DNA of 64,000 nucleotides from JABCYV01 sp963729325 (lineage in GTDB: Bacteria; Acidobacteriota; Terriglobia; Terriglobales; Acidobacteriaceae), in the NCBI GenBank assembly GCA_963729325.1, contig CAVSNS010000024.1:25810-89809 (forward strand), given 5' to 3'. Within the stretch, counting starts at the first letter, position 1, and each line of letters starts with the position of its first letter. The notes under the pieces were generated by a model. It saw only the letters and a program-made list of their open reading frames with translations. It made no database searches and had not been told where the DNA came from. Below are positions 18,863 to 28,734 of the stretch, piece by piece. The position numbers were made by a program, and so were the translations under genes.

Positions 18863-19386
18863 TTACTTCTGCGGTTGGTTATTGCTGGCTGGGTCATCGC
18901 TGTGGGCGGGGACTGAGACTGCGGCTGGCGCCTTGGGCTGCGTAGTCATCGCGCTTTCTGGGTTCAGCAAATGTTCGTGGTCCGGTCCCAATCCCATCTT
19001 GATTAACGCTCGTGAATCAGGAACCGTCTTACTCTGCCAACCGTTGTCGGCTTGATACTTCTCCATTGCCTTCTGTGAGGAGGCATCCCAGACGCCTGAG
19101 GCTTTTCCATCCAAGTAGTGCTCGCGGATAAGAGCTTGCTGAATCTCGCGGGCGCGCTGCGGATCGATTTTCTGCTGGCCGCGATGGCGCCAGTTCCCCG
19201 CACTCTTCTTGGATTTCTTGCCTTTGTGGGACGTCACGTGCGGAGTTGGAGTCTGCGAGTGGGAGTTGGTCTTCTTGCCCGCTGTCGACGATTGCTGGTC
19301 GGTGCCCGCCGACGCCAGTGTGCACACCAATATAAGGGTGCAGGCTGCGGCGACTATCTTTCCCGACGATGGCGTCGTAATGTCCA
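18863..19386 (-). CDS. Secreted peptidoglycan-binding-like protein
   Basis: About 174 residues from a GTG at 19386 (an ATG at 19423 would add 12). A signal peptide (SGKIVAAACTLILVCTLASAG) is followed by a Ser/Thr/Lys-rich linker, then a PG_binding_1-like helical domain (REIQQALIREHYLDGKASG, SSQKAMEKYQADNGW) and a Pro/Ala-rich tail. Probably an exported cell-wall-associated protein. It lies just downstream of the HtrA protease gene on the same strand, which may reflect shared envelope-stress function; this is inference. Confidence 0.7.
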
Positions 19387-19481
19387 CGACTGTTGCCCAA
19401 ACCCTGCCAGAAGCGAGGGGCAATGGGAATGATCTCCGATAGCAGAGCTCCGGTGCCAGTCACTTTCGGGCCAGCCGCAGG

Positions 19482-21056
19482 TTACGGAAGTGTACCGGCC
19501 AGAAATACAGTGCCGCCCTGGCGCCCAGCGCCTCGCTGGCGAACGAGCAGGACCACATCTTGCCCGCTCTTCAGCGTGGACGAGATCCGGTTGAAATCAT
19601 CGTCACTGTTCACGGCTTGCTTGTTGATTTCCAGAATCACGTCGCCGCGAGCGACCCCAATGTCGTCGGCGAACGAGCCGGGTTTAACGTCCTGCACAAT
19701 TACGCCCTTCCCCGCCGGAACTTCGAGCCGGTCCGCCATCTCCTGGGTGAGAGCACGGACACTGAGGCCGAGTTTGCTCTCCTTCGGACCCGCTTGCCCG
19801 CCGCTTTCCTCATCTTCGCCCAGCCGGGCAGCAAATAGCTTGGCGCGGTCGGCAACTGTGACCGAGGCCTCCTGTTTCTTATTGTTGCGGATGAATCCAA
19901 GCACCACTTTTGAACCTGGTTTACGGCTGGCAATATCGGCAACCAACTCGTCGCCGTTTTTCACCGGCTTTCCATCCACCGAAACAATGGTGTCACCGAC
20001 CTTTAGGCCGGCCTGTTCTGCCGGACTGCCTGCAGTCACATCGGAGATGGTCACACCCGAACCCGCGCCATAGACGCGAGCAATCGCTGGATTTTCCTGG
20101 GCATTGAACATGATGCCAATCGATCCCCGCGACACCCGATGATCCGGCCCGATAAGCTGGTTGTAAACCTGCACCACAGTATTTGAGGGAAGAGCGAAGC
20201 CGACACCCGCGTAGGCGTTGGTGTCGGTAAGAATCGCCGTATTAATGCCGATCACTTCGCCGGCCATGTTGACCAGCGGTCCCCCGGAGTTTCCAGGATT
20301 GATGGCCGCATCGGTCTGGATGAACGACTGAAATTGCCGGCCAGGAACGATGTTCCGGCCCGTGGCCGACACAATGCCGGCCGTCACCGTCTCCGACAGG
20401 CCGAAAGGACTGCCGACGGCAAGCACCCAGTCACCCACCTGCATACTGTCGGAGTTGCCCAGCTTGGCGGTAGGCAACGTCTTATCGCCATCAATTTTGA
20501 TTACTGCCAGATCGGTCTCCGTGTCCAATCCGACCACTTTGGCGTCGTGCAGCACGCCCGGCGGATCATCTTGCAGCTTGACCCGAATGCGATCCGCCTT
20601 CTCGACCACGTGACGGTTGGTAACGATGTAGCCTTTAGCATCCACGATGACGCCGGAACCCAGCGAGCGCTCACGGATTGCTCCTCCGTTCCCGCCTGGC
20701 CCCCCGAAGAAACGATCGAAGAAGTCGTCGAATGGATTTTCGTCGTCTCCATCAGGAGCGTTCGGAGCGCCTCGGCGCCGTGGCCGCGTGTTCTTGATCG
20801 TTGACTCGGTATTGATATTGACGACGCTCGGCTCTAGTTGCTTAGAAATCTGCGAGAACTGGTTTGAGAGCTGAGTGGGGGAAGGTATCGTCAGAGGAGT
20901 AGCGTCGGAGGCCTTCTTGCCCTCCTGTCCCTTCACTCCGTAGGAGATCACAGTTCCAATCAGAATGCCGACGGCCAGCGTAGTCAGAATAGTGAGGGTG
21001 TACGCGAAGCGATTGGCCTTCAAACGTACCCAAAAAGCGCTTGCGCGCGGGTCCAT
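19482..21056 (-). CDS. Do/HtrA-family serine protease with two PDZ domains
   Basis: 524 residues. An N-terminal hydrophobic anchor (ANRFAYTLTILTTLAVGILIGTVIS), then a trypsin-like domain with catalytic His (VTNRHVVEKAD), Asp (TDLAVIKID) and Ser (NPGNSGGPLV), then two PDZ domains (about 300-395 and 420-515; GSPAEQAGLKVGDTIVSVDG, PGSFADDIGVARGDVILEIN). Periplasmic protease/chaperone for misfolded envelope proteins. An acidic/Gly-rich loop (NPFDDFFDRFFGGPGGNGG) before the catalytic His is the usual LA-loop region. Length is typical of DegP/DegQ. Confidence 0.93.
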   Translation of the reverse strand: MDPRASAFWVRLKANRFAYTLTILTTLAVGILIGTVISYGVKGQEGKKASDATPLTIPSPTQLSNQFSQISKQLEPSVVNINTESTIKNTRPRRRGAPNAPDGDDENPFDDFFDRFFGGPGGNGGAIRERSLGSGVIVDAKGYIVTNRHVVEKADRIRVKLQDDPPGVLHDAKVVGLDTETDLAVIKIDGDKTLPTAKLGNSDSMQVGDWVLAVGSPFGLSETVTAGIVSATGRNIVPGRQFQSFIQTDAAINPGNSGGPLVNMAGEVIGINTAILTDTNAYAGVGFALPSNTVVQVYNQLIGPDHRVSRGSIGIMFNAQENPAIARVYGAGSGVTISDVTAGSPAEQAGLKVGDTIVSVDGKPVKNGDELVADIASRKPGSKVVLGFIRNNKKQEASVTVADRAKLFAARLGEDEESGGQAGPKESKLGLSVRALTQEMADRLEVPAGKGVIVQDVKPGSFADDIGVARGDVILEINKQAVNSDDDFNRISSTLKSGQDVVLLVRQRGAGRQGGTVFLAGTLP

Positions 21057-21186
21057 AATTGCTTCCTCCGAAAATTATGCAGCATAGATTATACCTTTTC
21101 GCTAACTCCAGGCACTAAAGCGCCTCCGGGAGATCCCCTGCATCTTAGACGCATAAGTACTTGAGTATGTTGCTGTATTTTCAGGC

Positions 21187-22161
21187 TTATTCTGCTTCGG
21201 TGCGTGCGGGGTCGTCTCTGGGCAGGGCAGGAACAGCAGCGTGATCTGGGGAAACCGCCATGGACTCCGCACTTCCCTTCTCTTCTGAGATCAGAAGACC
21301 AGTCAAGATGCACAAGGCACCCAATCCGGCCCGGACCCCCAGACGTTCTCCGAGAAAAATGAACGATGTGAGCCACGCGAACACAGGCTCCAGAGTGAAA
21401 ATCAAAGCGGCATGCGTGGTGGGGATAAACTGCTGCGCCCAAGCTTGCACCGAGAAGGCCAGCGCGAGGCTGAGAAACCCCGTGATCCCGATCCCCCAGA
21501 TCACCCTCGGAGACCAGACCACGTAAGTCTTCTCTGCGAGCGGTACCGTCAAAATCATCAGCACGGCCGTAACCGCAACCTGCACCACGGTGATCTGCTG
21601 CCAGCGATGCGCCTGGGCTGCGTGTCCGAGCACTATGATGTGAAACGCGAATACCACAGCGGCGCCAAGGCTAAGCAGGTCGCCGTGGTTGATGCTTTGC
21701 AAGTTCAAACTGCCGGCTGCTGCGGACGGTACTGTCAGCAAATAGAGCCCCAGGAATGCAGCAAGCGTGCCGAAAGCGCTCCACGGGCTGATTTTTCGCC
21801 GCCAGAAAAGCGTCAGAAACACCGGAACCAGCACCACCGCCATACCAATCAAGAAGGCCGATTTCGTAGGCATGGTGTACTTCAGGCCGGTAGTTTGCAA
21901 CTCATTGCCAAGGAATAGAAGGCTGCCAGCCAGCAACCCAGACGCCGCCGAACCAGCCGTCAAACGCGGCAGCTCGCGGTGAAAAACCAAGCCCAGCACC
22001 AGCGCTGCCAGGCTCATGCGAATGGCGTTGAACAGGAGCGGAGAGATGTCCGCCAGTGCATTCTTGATCACTACAAACGTGGCGCCCCAGATGACCGTGG
22101 TAAGCACGAGCAGGATGTGAGCTTTGAGCGAGCGGGACACGCTCCTAGAGTAACAAAGCAA
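21187..22161 (-). CDS. EamA/DMT-family transporter
   Basis: 324-residue integral membrane protein with ten predicted helices in two five-helix halves, each an EamA repeat (VIWGATFVVIKNAL early; HAALIFTLEPVFAWLTSFIFLGE in the second half). Drug/metabolite transporter superfamily; substrate not predictable. The start at 22161 has an Arg/Ser-rich pre-segment and a shorter ATG is not excluded. Ends close to the HtrA gene and starts 14 bases after the amidohydrolase gene, so it may be co-transcribed with the catabolic run upstream. Confidence 0.85.
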   Translation of the reverse strand: MLCYSRSVSRSLKAHILLVLTTVIWGATFVVIKNALADISPLLFNAIRMSLAALVLGLVFHRELPRLTAGSAASGLLAGSLLFLGNELQTTGLKYTMPTKSAFLIGMAVVLVPVFLTLFWRRKISPWSAFGTLAAFLGLYLLTVPSAAAGSLNLQSINHGDLLSLGAAVVFAFHIIVLGHAAQAHRWQQITVVQVAVTAVLMILTVPLAEKTYVVWSPRVIWGIGITGFLSLALAFSVQAWAQQFIPTTHAALIFTLEPVFAWLTSFIFLGERLGVRAGLGALCILTGLLISEEKGSAESMAVSPDHAAVPALPRDDPARTEAE

Positions 22162-22174
22162 AAAATCTTAGGTT

Positions 22175-23906
22175 CTACTTGGCCTCGTACACCGTTTTCC
22201 CACCGACCACAGTGCGCAGCACCTTAGTTCCCAGAACTTTCGCCGGGGCTACAGAGGTGACATCGCGATCGAGCACAACGAAGTCCGCCAGCATGCCCGG
22301 AGCCAGCGTTCCTTTCTCTTTCTCGGCGAATTCTGCAAAAGCCGACCCAATCGTGTACGCAGTAATCGCCTGCTCCATGGTCAGCTTCTGCTCGGGAAAG
22401 TATTCTTTCTTGCCATCTTCGCTCTTGCGCGTGACTGCGGCATACAAACCCCGGAACGGAGTAACCGGTTCCACGGGATAGTCGGTCCCAAACGCCAGCG
22501 GCACGCCTTTCCTCAAAAATTCGGCCCAAGCATAAGAATGCGCCGCCCGCTTGGGACCCAGCCGGTCCATCGCCCAGTTCATGTCAGTCAGGACATGGCT
22601 GGGCTGCATGGAAGCAACTACTTTCAGTTCCTTGAACTTTGCGATTTGTGCTGGCGTCGTCACTTGCGCATGTTCGATGCGTAGGCGGTAGTCTTCGCCA
22701 CCGTCCGCCGCTTTAACTTTCTTCTCGCGTGCTTCTTTTTCCGCTTCGGCGAATGCGTCCAACGCCATCTGGGTCCCCTTGTCCCCTATGGCGTGAAATC
22801 CCACCTGAAATCCCGCATCGACGCGCTCTTTCGTCATCTGCGTCAGCTTGGCCTGGTCGTAGCGTGGCAGTCCGGAATTCTTCGGATCATCGGAGATATG
22901 GCTCAAACATTGCCGCCGTTCTGGATCCGAGTGATCCGTCCATGAAACCTTTCAGCATGCCGGTGCGCAGCATGTTGTCAGACTGCGGATGGGCGGCACG
23001 ATGGGCCTGCAGAACCTCTAGAGGATCGTTGAAGGCCAGCCATTCCGTGACACGCGCGGTCAGCTTGCCTTCGCGCTCGATTTCTTCCAGGATTTGGAAT
23101 TCTTCCCAGCAAATTTGCGAATCTTCGGCATTGGAGTAGTCCTGGATTGACGTGACGCCCCACTGCGCCAAGTCCTGGAACCCGGCTTCCAGGGCTTGCC
23201 GGCGCTTATCGTGGTTCGGCGTCGGAATCACCGCCGCAACTGCCTGCCGCGCGGTTTCCCGCAAGATACCCGTTGGCTGGCCCGTGGAGTCGCGATCGAT
23301 TTGTCCGCCTGGAGGATCGTGGCTCGCGATCGTGATACTCGCCAACTGCAACGCCCTGGTGTTCGCTACCGCGATGTGCCCATCGATACGCTGCAGAAAC
23401 ACGGGATGATTGGTTGTGACCTCATCGATATCCCAACGGCTGGGTAGTTCTTTCACCGGCCATAGAGTGTGGTCCCAGCCGCCGCCGACGATCCACTCGC
23501 CAGGCTCGGCCGTTTCCACGCGTGCGCGAATGCGGTCGCGGAACTCGGTCAGCGACTTCACACCTACCAGGTTGACCTCCAGGCGCTGCAAGCCAGCTGC
23601 GGCCAGGTGCATGTGAGCGTCGTTGAACCCCGGCATCACAAAGTGGCCATCCAAGTTGATGACCTCGGTCTGCGGCCCCTTCCATTTGAGGATCTCCTCC
23701 TCCTTGCCTATAGCTTGAATGCGATCACCGCGGATGGCCATGGCGTCGGCACGCTTGATCTCGTGAAACGACGCGCTGACCGCGATCCCGGTGTAAATAT
23801 TGCCGTGGAGAAAGACCACGTCGGCTTTCGGCCGGGTTTGCGGCTCCTGCCCGAGAGCGATGGCAGTCGCGCATATTAGAAAGCCCATTTCTCTGCTCAG
23901 CTTCAT
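22175..23906 (-). CDS. YtcJ-like amidohydrolase (frameshifted)
   Basis: Metal-dependent hydrolase of the amidohydrolase_3/YtcJ group, exported or membrane-proximal (signal-like MGFLICATAIALGQ). The N-terminal frame (23906 to about 22890) carries GFNDAHMHLAAAGL and GSLGSRTAAMFEPY; the C-terminal frame (to 22175) carries GFQVGFHAIGDKG, IEHAQ, FGTDYPVEPVTPF and TLAPGMLADFVVLDRD. The frames join at PYSDDPKNSGLP with one extra base near 22893. The ATG at 23906 overlaps the M20 peptidase stop (ATGA), so the two are coupled. Substrate unknown. Confidence 0.85.
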
Positions 23907-25165
23907 GCGCCTACGCCGGCCAACGTCAGAAGAGTCAGCAAGATGCGCTTGAGGCCCAGCTCGCGTCCGCTGCAGTCGAACCATTCTTGCAAAGTGTGCG
24001 CCCCACCTCCCGCGCCGCCGCCGCCGATCGCAATCGCCTCCCGTCCTAGCGACAATGGAACGTTGGCGTCGGTGGAAGCGCGCTGCACTTGCGCCGCGTT
24101 TCCGAGTTGGGCATCTACGGCACGAATCACCTGCAGCAGGCGGGCATTGGAATCCAGCTCTCCGGCAGGCCGGTTGCCAATAACCACAATCTCACAACTG
24201 ACCCCGAGAGGCCGGCGTTGCGACGTAGAACGTTCTTCTGGAGGCGGCGACGATTTTTCCACTGCTCGCTCTAGCGCCTGCCGAAGCGCACGCTCCAGGC
24301 GTTCCATTTCAGCCATCGAGGTGGAGCGGATGTCGACCCGCATGCTGGCAGATTCTGGGATAGAGTTCACCGAAGTGCCGCCGCGGATTACCCCAATATT
24401 GAAGGTAGTCTTGGGGGAGGATGGCACTGGGGTTTGGGCAAAATCCTGAATCGCACGCGCCAGTACCATGATTGGATTGGGCGCACCGAAATCACTCCAG
24501 GAATGCCCACCGGGTCCGCGCACGATCACTTCAAAACGGCGGCTGCCTAGCGCCTCGGCGACAATGGTGTCCGCCCCGGCGCCGTCGAGCACCAGGGTGT
24601 AATCAATCGAATCTTTCCAGCGCGGCGTAGAGAAAATGTGGCGCATGCCGCGAAGGTCGCCCTCTCCTTCCTCGCCGACGTTTCCGATGAACAGGAACGG
24701 CAGAACATGCCGGATTCGAACCGAACGCAAAAGTGCTGCGATCGCCAGCATCGCGGTCACGCCTGCTCCGTTGTCGGAAACACCAGGCCCGTAGAGTCGG
24801 GTTCCTTGTTGGCGTATGTTCAAGGGCGTTCCGGCGGGGAAAACAGTGTCGATGTGGGCGCTCAGAGCGACGTAGCTCTTGCCGAATCCAGGATGACTGC
24901 CGAAAACATTGCCCACGTCATCACTGTGAACATTGTCGAGGCCAAGTTCGCGAAATTTCTCCGCCATCCACTCCGCACGTGCCGATTCCGCGAACGGAGG
25001 CGCTGCGATGCGCGCCAGTTCCAATTGCCAGTGCGCGAACTGTGGTTCCTGCGCGCGCAGCCAGGCAAAAGCCGAACGGATTTCCGGCGCTGCAGAAAGC
25101 CGAGCCACTTCCTGCTGCAGGCCGGAGAAGCCTTCCGACACTTCTGCGCGCGGACTGAGAGCCAT
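23903..25165 (-). CDS. M20-family metallopeptidase
   Basis: 420 residues. The di-zinc M20 motifs are visible: SAHIDTVFP (His/Asp), GPGVSDNGAGV, GNVGEEGEGDLRG (catalytic Glu pair), a dimerisation domain around RFEVIVRGPGGHSW, STDANVPLSLG, and GGGAHTLQEWF near the end. Likely hydrolyses a dipeptide or N-acyl amino acid in the cytoplasm; no signal peptide. Its stop overlaps the start of the YtcJ-like gene by 4 bases, and an HMGL-like gene lies 147 bases upstream. The set suggests peptide or amide degradation, which is inference. Confidence 0.87.
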   Translation of the reverse strand: MALSPRAEVSEGFSGLQQEVARLSAAPEIRSAFAWLRAQEPQFAHWQLELARIAAPPFAESARAEWMAEKFRELGLDNVHSDDVGNVFGSHPGFGKSYVALSAHIDTVFPAGTPLNIRQQGTRLYGPGVSDNGAGVTAMLAIAALLRSVRIRHVLPFLFIGNVGEEGEGDLRGMRHIFSTPRWKDSIDYTLVLDGAGADTIVAEALGSRRFEVIVRGPGGHSWSDFGAPNPIMVLARAIQDFAQTPVPSSPKTTFNIGVIRGGTSVNSIPESASMRVDIRSTSMAEMERLERALRQALERAVEKSSPPPEERSTSQRRPLGVSCEIVVIGNRPAGELDSNARLLQVIRAVDAQLGNAAQVQRASTDANVPLSLGREAIAIGGGGAGGGAHTLQEWFDCSGRELGLKRILLTLLTLAGVGA

Positions 25166-25312
25166 TGGATCTAATTCGCAATATTACAACGCCACGCCAG
25201 ATGTTGGGGTTAGCTTGGCGGGGGACTGCGGATTACAAGCAGGGACGTAACAGTTACCTCATGGTTTGTCGGCTAAGGAGATGCCGTAAGAAACTACGGC
25301 TCGCGCTCGCCT

Positions 25313-26557
25313 TTAATGCGTCTTCACTTTCTCCACGCACTCAAGAATCTCGGCTTCGCTCAGAGTATGATTCGATGCTTTGGCGCGTGTATAGATGCGC
25401 TCGACAATTTCATCGGATGGCGCAATACCGTGCCTTTCCAGCCAGAACAACACGTTCGACTTGCCGCTCATCGGGCCAACGTCAATCACCTGCTCCAAGC
25501 CGAACAGTTGCGACGGCACACCGGAATAAACGGCATTCGCTAGTTCGATGTCATTCTTCTTATAGGCCTTGATGACCGCGGCGGCGTGCACGCCAGTTGC
25601 AGTGCGAAACGCGTCCTCTCCGACGATAGGATAATTCGGTGGGATTGGCACGCCTGTAGCATTCGATACCGCCTGGCAATATTCTTTCAACTTGGTTAGA
25701 TCCTGGTCCGTCCAGGGAGCAATGCCCATGAGTTTCAAGTTGACCAGCATCTGGTCCATCTGGGTATTGCCCGCGCGCTCGCCGATTCCCAGGGCGGTGG
25801 CGTGCACGCAATCGGCGCCCGCGACCAGCGCGGCCATGGAGTTAGCGACGGCAAAGCCGCGATCACTGTGTCCGTGCCAGTCCACGCGGATTTCTTCGCC
25901 GGACGGCTTCACCACTTCATCGATGACAAACCGTACCAAGGCAAACGCACCCACAGGCGTTGCGTGGCCGGCGGTGTCGCAGATCACGATGGCGCGGGCG
26001 CCGCAGTTAATCGCGGCCGAGTACAGGCGCTTGACCATCGCAGGATCGCAGCGCGAAGTGTCCTCGGTCACATACATGGAATCAAGGCCGAGGGACACCG
26101 CATATTTCACAGCCTTTTCCGTGGTCTGCAGCAGAAAGTCATCAGTCCAGCCCTCGGTGTAGCGGCGAATCGGGCTCGATCCCAGAAAGGTTGCTGCCTC
26201 GATCTTCAGTCCGGTTCTCTGGACAATTTCCGCAATCGGACGGATGTCGCTCTCCAGCGTGCGCGCCGCGCAATTGGCGCGGATCCTCATCCGATGCTGG
26301 ACAATCTCACGCGCCAGCGCCTGTACATGCTCGATCGCATGCTGCCCCGCTCCAGGAAGACCAAGGTCGAGCGAATTGATGCCTAATGCTTCCATCAAAT
26401 GCAGAATGCGGATCTTTTCTTCGATCGAGGGGTCGCGCACAGACGGAGACTGCAAGCCGTCGCGCAGAGTTTCATCGTTGAGCAGAACGGCGCCTGCTGG
26501 CCGCATCGACGCGGAGTCTATCTGGTTCCAGTCGTAGATGAGATCGGAAGTTTTCAC
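25313..26557 (-). CDS. 2-isopropylmalate synthase-like HMGL-family enzyme
   Basis: 414 residues of the acyl-transferring HMGL family. LNDETLRDGLQSP carries the metal-binding Asp and catalytic Arg; VDWHGHSDRGFAVANS gives the HxH metal pair; GIGERAGNTQMDQ is the glycine-rich substrate loop. These enzymes condense acetyl-CoA with a 2-oxo acid (2-isopropylmalate, homocitrate or citramalate synthase). It lacks the long LeuA regulatory domain of about 150 residues and has only a short C-terminal helical part, closer to homocitrate-synthase-like members. Specificity undetermined; no leuB/leuC/leuD nearby. Confidence 0.85.
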   Translation of the reverse strand: MKTSDLIYDWNQIDSASMRPAGAVLLNDETLRDGLQSPSVRDPSIEEKIRILHLMEALGINSLDLGLPGAGQHAIEHVQALAREIVQHRMRIRANCAARTLESDIRPIAEIVQRTGLKIEAATFLGSSPIRRYTEGWTDDFLLQTTEKAVKYAVSLGLDSMYVTEDTSRCDPAMVKRLYSAAINCGARAIVICDTAGHATPVGAFALVRFVIDEVVKPSGEEIRVDWHGHSDRGFAVANSMAALVAGADCVHATALGIGERAGNTQMDQMLVNLKLMGIAPWTDQDLTKLKEYCQAVSNATGVPIPPNYPIVGEDAFRTATGVHAAAVIKAYKKNDIELANAVYSGVPSQLFGLEQVIDVGPMSGKSNVLFWLERHGIAPSDEIVERIYTRAKASNHTLSEAEILECVEKVKTH

Positions 26558-26568
26558 GTTATCGATTT

Positions 26569-26630
26569 GTCATCCTGAGGCCGCTGCTTTTGCGGGCGAA
26601 GGACCTGGGTGAGACACGGCGGGCAATCGT
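26569..26630. repeat. Dispersed repeat, partial copy
   Basis: GTCATCCTGAGG followed by GGCGAAGGACCTGGG just upstream of the isopropylmalate synthase-like gene. Related to the blocks at 6276 and 17839 but without the full mirrored right end. Confidence 0.4.
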
Positions 26631-26678
26631 GCTCGCAGCGCGATTGCAATCACCCGCCAGACGAGCATCCTTATCGGC

Positions 26679-27020
26679 CTACTTCCCATCTTTCCCCGGC
26701 AAAGTCAGTCCGAACACCGAAGTCTGTCCCGGCCCCGCCACATTCAGGCCACCAGCCTCCAACGGATTGGGCAGGTAGAGCGTCTTGCAATGCTCGCAAC
26801 GATATACTTCGGCGTTCCGTCCCCAGGCCTTTTCTACATCGCCGCAAGCTTGCTCCACGACGTCACTAGCGTAGGACCAGCGCTTCAGATGTCCGCCGCA
26901 GAACTTACCTTTGGCGTCTTTCTCATTGCAGGAGCGCTGTCCCTGCTTTTTGATTTTCACTTTGTGATGGGGGAGTTGTTGAGGACCCGTCGCGGAGGTT
27001 CCGGTTTGTGTTGTGGCCAA
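26679..27020 (-). CDS. Small Cys-rich protein, possible zinc ribbon
   Basis: 113 residues. Cys pattern: RSCNEKDAKGKFCGGHLKRW, then ACGDVEKAWG and YRCEHCKTLYLPNP. The last CxxC with the earlier Cys and His could form a zinc ribbon. The C-terminal tail is Gly/Pro-rich. Basic N-terminus (KVKIKKQGQ). No known domain recognised; conserved-looking. Between an aldehyde dehydrogenase gene and an HMGL-like gene on the same strand. Confidence 0.6.
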   Translation of the reverse strand: MATTQTGTSATGPQQLPHHKVKIKKQGQRSCNEKDAKGKFCGGHLKRWSYASDVVEQACGDVEKAWGRNAEVYRCEHCKTLYLPNPLEAGGLNVAGPGQTSVFGLTLPGKDGK

Positions 27021-27104
27021 AGGAGCTATCCTCGTCGCTGTGGCGGAGGGTCCGCCAGTGTCAGATCAGATCTCATTTTACCCAAAAGAATCCACTGTCG
27101 CATT

Positions 27105-28685
27105 TCAACGTTGAATCTTCCCTTTCCCCAGAAGGACACCTGCCGCTCTTAGCCCTCCCTGCAATCGTCGGCCCAGCGCACCCGCAAACTGCAAATCGAG
27201 AAAACCCTCCATCTGCCGGGTGAATGTTTCCCCGTACCCGTACCACCAGACTTTCTTCACGGAGGGCAAGCGATCGGAATCCACATACTTGATTCGCACC
27301 ATTTCTTCCAGGCCAAACCGCCCATGCGTGCGGCCCAAGCCGCTGGCTTTCACTCCGCCATGGGGAGCCTCACTGATGCCGAAGCACGAAACTGTGTCGT
27401 TCACCATCACGGTCCCCGCCTGGATACGGCTGGCAAGCGCTTCTCCTCGGGCGCGATCCCGAGTCCACACGCTGGCCGCCAAACCATACTCGGAGTCATT
27501 GGCCAGCCGGAGGGCCTCGTCATCACTATCAAACGGCATGACCGGGAGAACAGGCCCAAACGTTTCCTCGCGCATGATGCGCATTTCATGGGTGACGTCA
27601 GCCAGCACCGTGGGCGCGTAAAAATTCGGGCCCAGTTGGGAGAGTCGAGCACCACCGGTCAGAACTCGCGCGCCACGGGACCGGGCGTCTTCCACGTGCA
27701 GTTCCACGTTGCGGAGTTGACGTTCGTGGATCAAGGGTCCGACTTCAGTTTCCAGATCCATGCCATTGCCCACGCGAAGTTGCTCGGCCTTGCGCACGCA
27801 AGCTTGCAGGAACGGCTCGTACAGACTGCGATGGACATAGCAACGCTCAACCGAAAGACAAGCCTGCCCGGCGTTAACAAACGCACCCCACACCGCGCCA
27901 CTCGACGCGACTTCGATGTCGGCGTCGCTCAGCACCAGCATGGGATCTTTCCCGCCCAACTCCAGAGTCACCGGAAGCAAGCGCGCCGCCGCGGCCTGTG
28001 CGATGCTCCTGCCAGTCGGTACGCTTCCGGTGAAAACCAACTTGTCGACTCCAGAGTTGATCAAAGCCGCGCCGGTCGCCCCATCGCCCACAATGACTTG
28101 AAACACATCCTGCGGCACACCGGCTTTATGCAGTAACGACGCGAGTTCCAGCGCCACCAGCGAGGTGAGTTCCGACGGCTTCAGCACGACAGCATTTCCG
28201 GTTATCAGCGCAGCCATGCTCTCAGTAGCGGGAATCGAAAAAGGATAATTCCAGGGTGAGATGATTCCAATCACGCCGTAAGGTTCGCGGACGATGCTGC
28301 CCTTCTTAGTCTTCATCGCGAGGTTGCCGTGTGGGATCCGCTCCTGGCGCAGAAAGCGATAGGCATTTTCGATGCAGAAGCGGGCGGCGTCGAGGACGAC
28401 CAGGATCTCCGTAAGCAGAGCCTCAACATAGGGCTTGCCACACTCTCTCGTGATGAGTCGAGCAACCTCGGATTTCTTCTCATGCAGATGGTGCTGGAAT
28501 TCACGCAGGATGGCAGTGCGACGCCTTGCCCCGACCTCGCTCCACGAGGGCTGCGCTGCGTGGGCCCTGGCAACAGCCGCCTGCACTTCGGGTTCCGAGG
28601 TGCACTCGAATTCACGCAGAGTCTCGCCTGTCGCGGGATTTACGGACGCAAATCGACGTTGCGCGATTTGAAGATCGGTAGTCAT
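27105..28685 (-). CDS. Aldehyde dehydrogenase family protein
   Basis: 526 residues from the ATG at 28685 (M-T-T-D-L); the open frame extends to 28766 but with no better start. Motifs: IISPWNYPFSIPATESM, FTGSVPTGRSIA, VTLELGGKDPMLVL (catalytic Glu), VNAGQACLSVERCYV (catalytic Cys), EETFGPVLPV and PHGGVKASGLGRTHG. Length and C-terminal 40-residue basic/hydrophobic tail are longer than for soluble aldehyde dehydrogenases and could contact the membrane. Substrate unknown; the group includes succinate-semialdehyde and long-chain aldehyde dehydrogenases. Distant from the second aldehyde dehydrogenase of the window (14951). Confidence 0.88.
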   Translation of the reverse strand: MTTDLQIAQRRFASVNPATGETLREFECTSEPEVQAAVARAHAAQPSWSEVGARRRTAILREFQHHLHEKKSEVARLITRECGKPYVEALLTEILVVLDAARFCIENAYRFLRQERIPHGNLAMKTKKGSIVREPYGVIGIISPWNYPFSIPATESMAALITGNAVVLKPSELTSLVALELASLLHKAGVPQDVFQVIVGDGATGAALINSGVDKLVFTGSVPTGRSIAQAAAARLLPVTLELGGKDPMLVLSDADIEVASSGAVWGAFVNAGQACLSVERCYVHRSLYEPFLQACVRKAEQLRVGNGMDLETEVGPLIHERQLRNVELHVEDARSRGARVLTGGARLSQLGPNFYAPTVLADVTHEMRIMREETFGPVLPVMPFDSDDEALRLANDSEYGLAASVWTRDRARGEALASRIQAGTVMVNDTVSCFGISEAPHGGVKASGLGRTHGRFGLEEMVRIKYVDSDRLPSVKKVWWYGYGETFTRQMEGFLDLQFAGALGRRLQGGLRAAGVLLGKGKIQR

Positions 28686-28734
28686 AGTTCTAGGAAAGTC
28701 TACGCGGCCGACGGTACGCGCGCCACACGAGGAT

